Of a DNA stretch of 49,927 bases, positions 49,235 through 49,927 are shown in pieces. The notes under the pieces were generated by a model, which did not search any database, was not told where the DNA came from, and worked only from the letters and a program-made list of their open reading frames with translations. Within the stretch, counting starts at the first letter, position 1. Each line of letters begins with the position of its first letter. Made by a program: the position numbers and the translations under genes. This DNA is from Lentibacillus juripiscarius JCM 12147 (GTDB lineage Bacteria > Bacillota > Bacilli > Bacillales_D > Amphibacillaceae): contig BBCA01000021.1 in assembly GCA_001311805.1 (NCBI GenBank), forward strand, positions 1 through 49,927, written 5' to 3'.

Positions 49235-49699
49235 TTATTCGCTCATCTTATTATTGGTTTCATCAAGAACCCGGTTGATCCGTTTGGTGAGCATTTTCAT
49301 TCCTGCCCCGCCGCTTTGACGATGCCGCAGTCTACCGCTTACATCAAAGATATAGTATGCCGGTACGTACTTAATAGCAAATGCATTGGTCAAGGTATGC
49401 TCGTTGTCAACAAAAGTCGGCTGTGTGATATCGTGTTCTGCAGCTGTTTTCTTGACCGCGTCGAGATCCTGGTCTTTCTCTGAACGCGGCATATGGACAC
49501 TGATTATGTTTAAATCCTGTTTATATCCATCTCGAAATTCATTTAGTTTCGGCATTGCATCTTTACACATATCACAGCTAATAGACCAGAAGTGGATCAG
49601 TGTTGGTTTTTCACCGATTAAATCGGCACGCGAAACTGGTTTGCTATTCAGCCATTTAGATGCACCTGTTAGTTCCGGCATCTGTTCGCGCAGTTTCAT
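49235..49699 (-). CDS. ykuV: YkuV-like thiol-disulfide oxidoreductase
   Basis: Cytosolic thioredoxin-fold protein, 154 residues from ATG 49699 (GGAGGGAAGAAG); a longer open frame to 49792 lacks a ribosome site. Redox motif WSISCDMCKDAMPKLNEF (CxxC), followed by EHDITQPTFVDNEHTLTNAF and cis-proline YVPAYYIFD, closely matching B. subtilis YkuV. There is no signal peptide. Its usual neighbour ykuU (peroxiredoxin) is not seen within the window. Frame intact. Confidence 0.92.
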   Translation of the reverse strand: MKLREQMPELTGASKWLNSKPVSRADLIGEKPTLIHFWSISCDMCKDAMPKLNEFRDGYKQDLNIISVHMPRSEKDQDLDAVKKTAAEHDITQPTFVDNEHTLTNAFAIKYVPAYYIFDVSGRLRHRQSGGAGMKMLTKRINRVLDETNNKMSE

Positions 49700-49927
49700 C
49701 TTCTTCCCTCCTGTCAGGCAGAGATCGGAACACCATGCAACGCATTTACGAGTGGCCGACACGGTGCCATCCTGCCTCCGTTTCCCTTCCATTCCTTTAT
49801 ATGATAAGCTGCTAATCCATGCGACTGCTTCTGACTATTTTCCGCAAACAGCCCATTTTTCACTCGGGCTGTAACAGGTAGGTACAGGTACCATCAAAGG
49901 GTTTCCTGCTTTGGAATGAACCAGTAA
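49700..49927. other. Unassigned window end
   Basis: Minus-strand bases from 49927 stay open for about 30 codons to a TAG near 49830 (the C-terminal part reads SPSEKWAVCGK), possibly the tail of an upstream gene. A hairpin CAGCCC/GGGCTG lies across this stop. I cannot identify it. Confidence 0.3.

Noticed and set aside
49700..49927. Riboswitch or T-box leader upstream of ykuV
   Set aside because: I see a small hairpin but no recognisable conserved core of any known class.

Overview
The window is a stretch of chromosome from a low-GC Bacillaceae bacterium, most likely a Lentibacillus/Virgibacillus/Oceanobacillus-type halotolerant relative of Bacillus subtilis. The assignment rests on gene order: ylbG-F-E-D-C-B, ctaG-F-E-D-C-B / ctaA, pycA, ftsW, ylaN, ylaL-J-I-H-F, suhB, yktB-yktA, SR1, pdhD-C-B-A, ykyA, defB, rpoY, rnjA, ktrC. 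This follows the B. subtilis ylb-cta-yla-ykt-pdh-ykz segment, inverted relative to the usual map. A BCCT compatible-solute transporter fits a salt-adapted organism, and the intergenic repeats look like Bacillaceae types.

Layout. 1-5.3 kb: ylb genes on the minus strand, with yugN and ytvI-like genes inserted on plus. 5.3-13.3 kb: the caa3 cytochrome oxidase cluster, comprising assembly factors ctaM/yozB and ctaG, structural genes ctaC-F, heme O synthase ctaB and divergent heme A synthase ctaA. 13.3-18.4 kb: pyruvate carboxylase, FtsW and the Fur-associated YlaN. 18.4-24.9 kb: small yla and ykt genes, suhB and a nitronate monooxygenase. 24.9-25.2 kb: an SR1-type small RNA encoding the SR1P peptide, not previously obvious because its ORF is only 34 codons. 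25.2-28.4 kb: polysaccharide deacetylase lipoprotein and BCCT transporter. 28.4-33.4 kb: pyruvate dehydrogenase operon pdhABCD. 33.6-38.8 kb: ykyA, defB, two tiny ORFs, rpoY, rnjA and ktrC. 39.3-45.2 kb: a second terminal oxidase (cydAB of the YthAB type) with its CydDC exporter. 45.3-49.9 kb: a heterodimeric ABC exporter and the thioredoxin-like ykuV.

Functionally the window is dominated by central energy metabolism: pyruvate oxidation and carboxylation, two terminal oxidases with heme and copper maturation, and gatekeeping of the NAD pathway through SR1P/GapA. Cell division, RNA turnover and potassium control genes lie around these.

The most important caution is sequence quality. About 60-65 single-base indels, mostly one base lost from a short A/T run, break roughly thirty genes, including ones that should be essential (ftsW, rnjA, pdhC, ctaC). 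In almost every case changing one base restores a full-length family-typical protein, and often moves the stop to just before a terminator. I therefore give gene spans with restored frames and list the indel site; I read these as sequencing or assembly errors, not real pseudogenes.

Repeats: a ~120-bp family with two copies, a ~50-bp hairpin family with three good copies and one partial, a GC-rich palindromic element, an element directly abutting the rnjA stop, a 57-bp inverted-repeat element before ylaL, and a three-unit short tandem repeat. I found no CRISPR array, rRNA, tRNA, prophage or convincing transposase. The best candidates for something under-described are the repeat families and the small ORFs between defB and rpoY.
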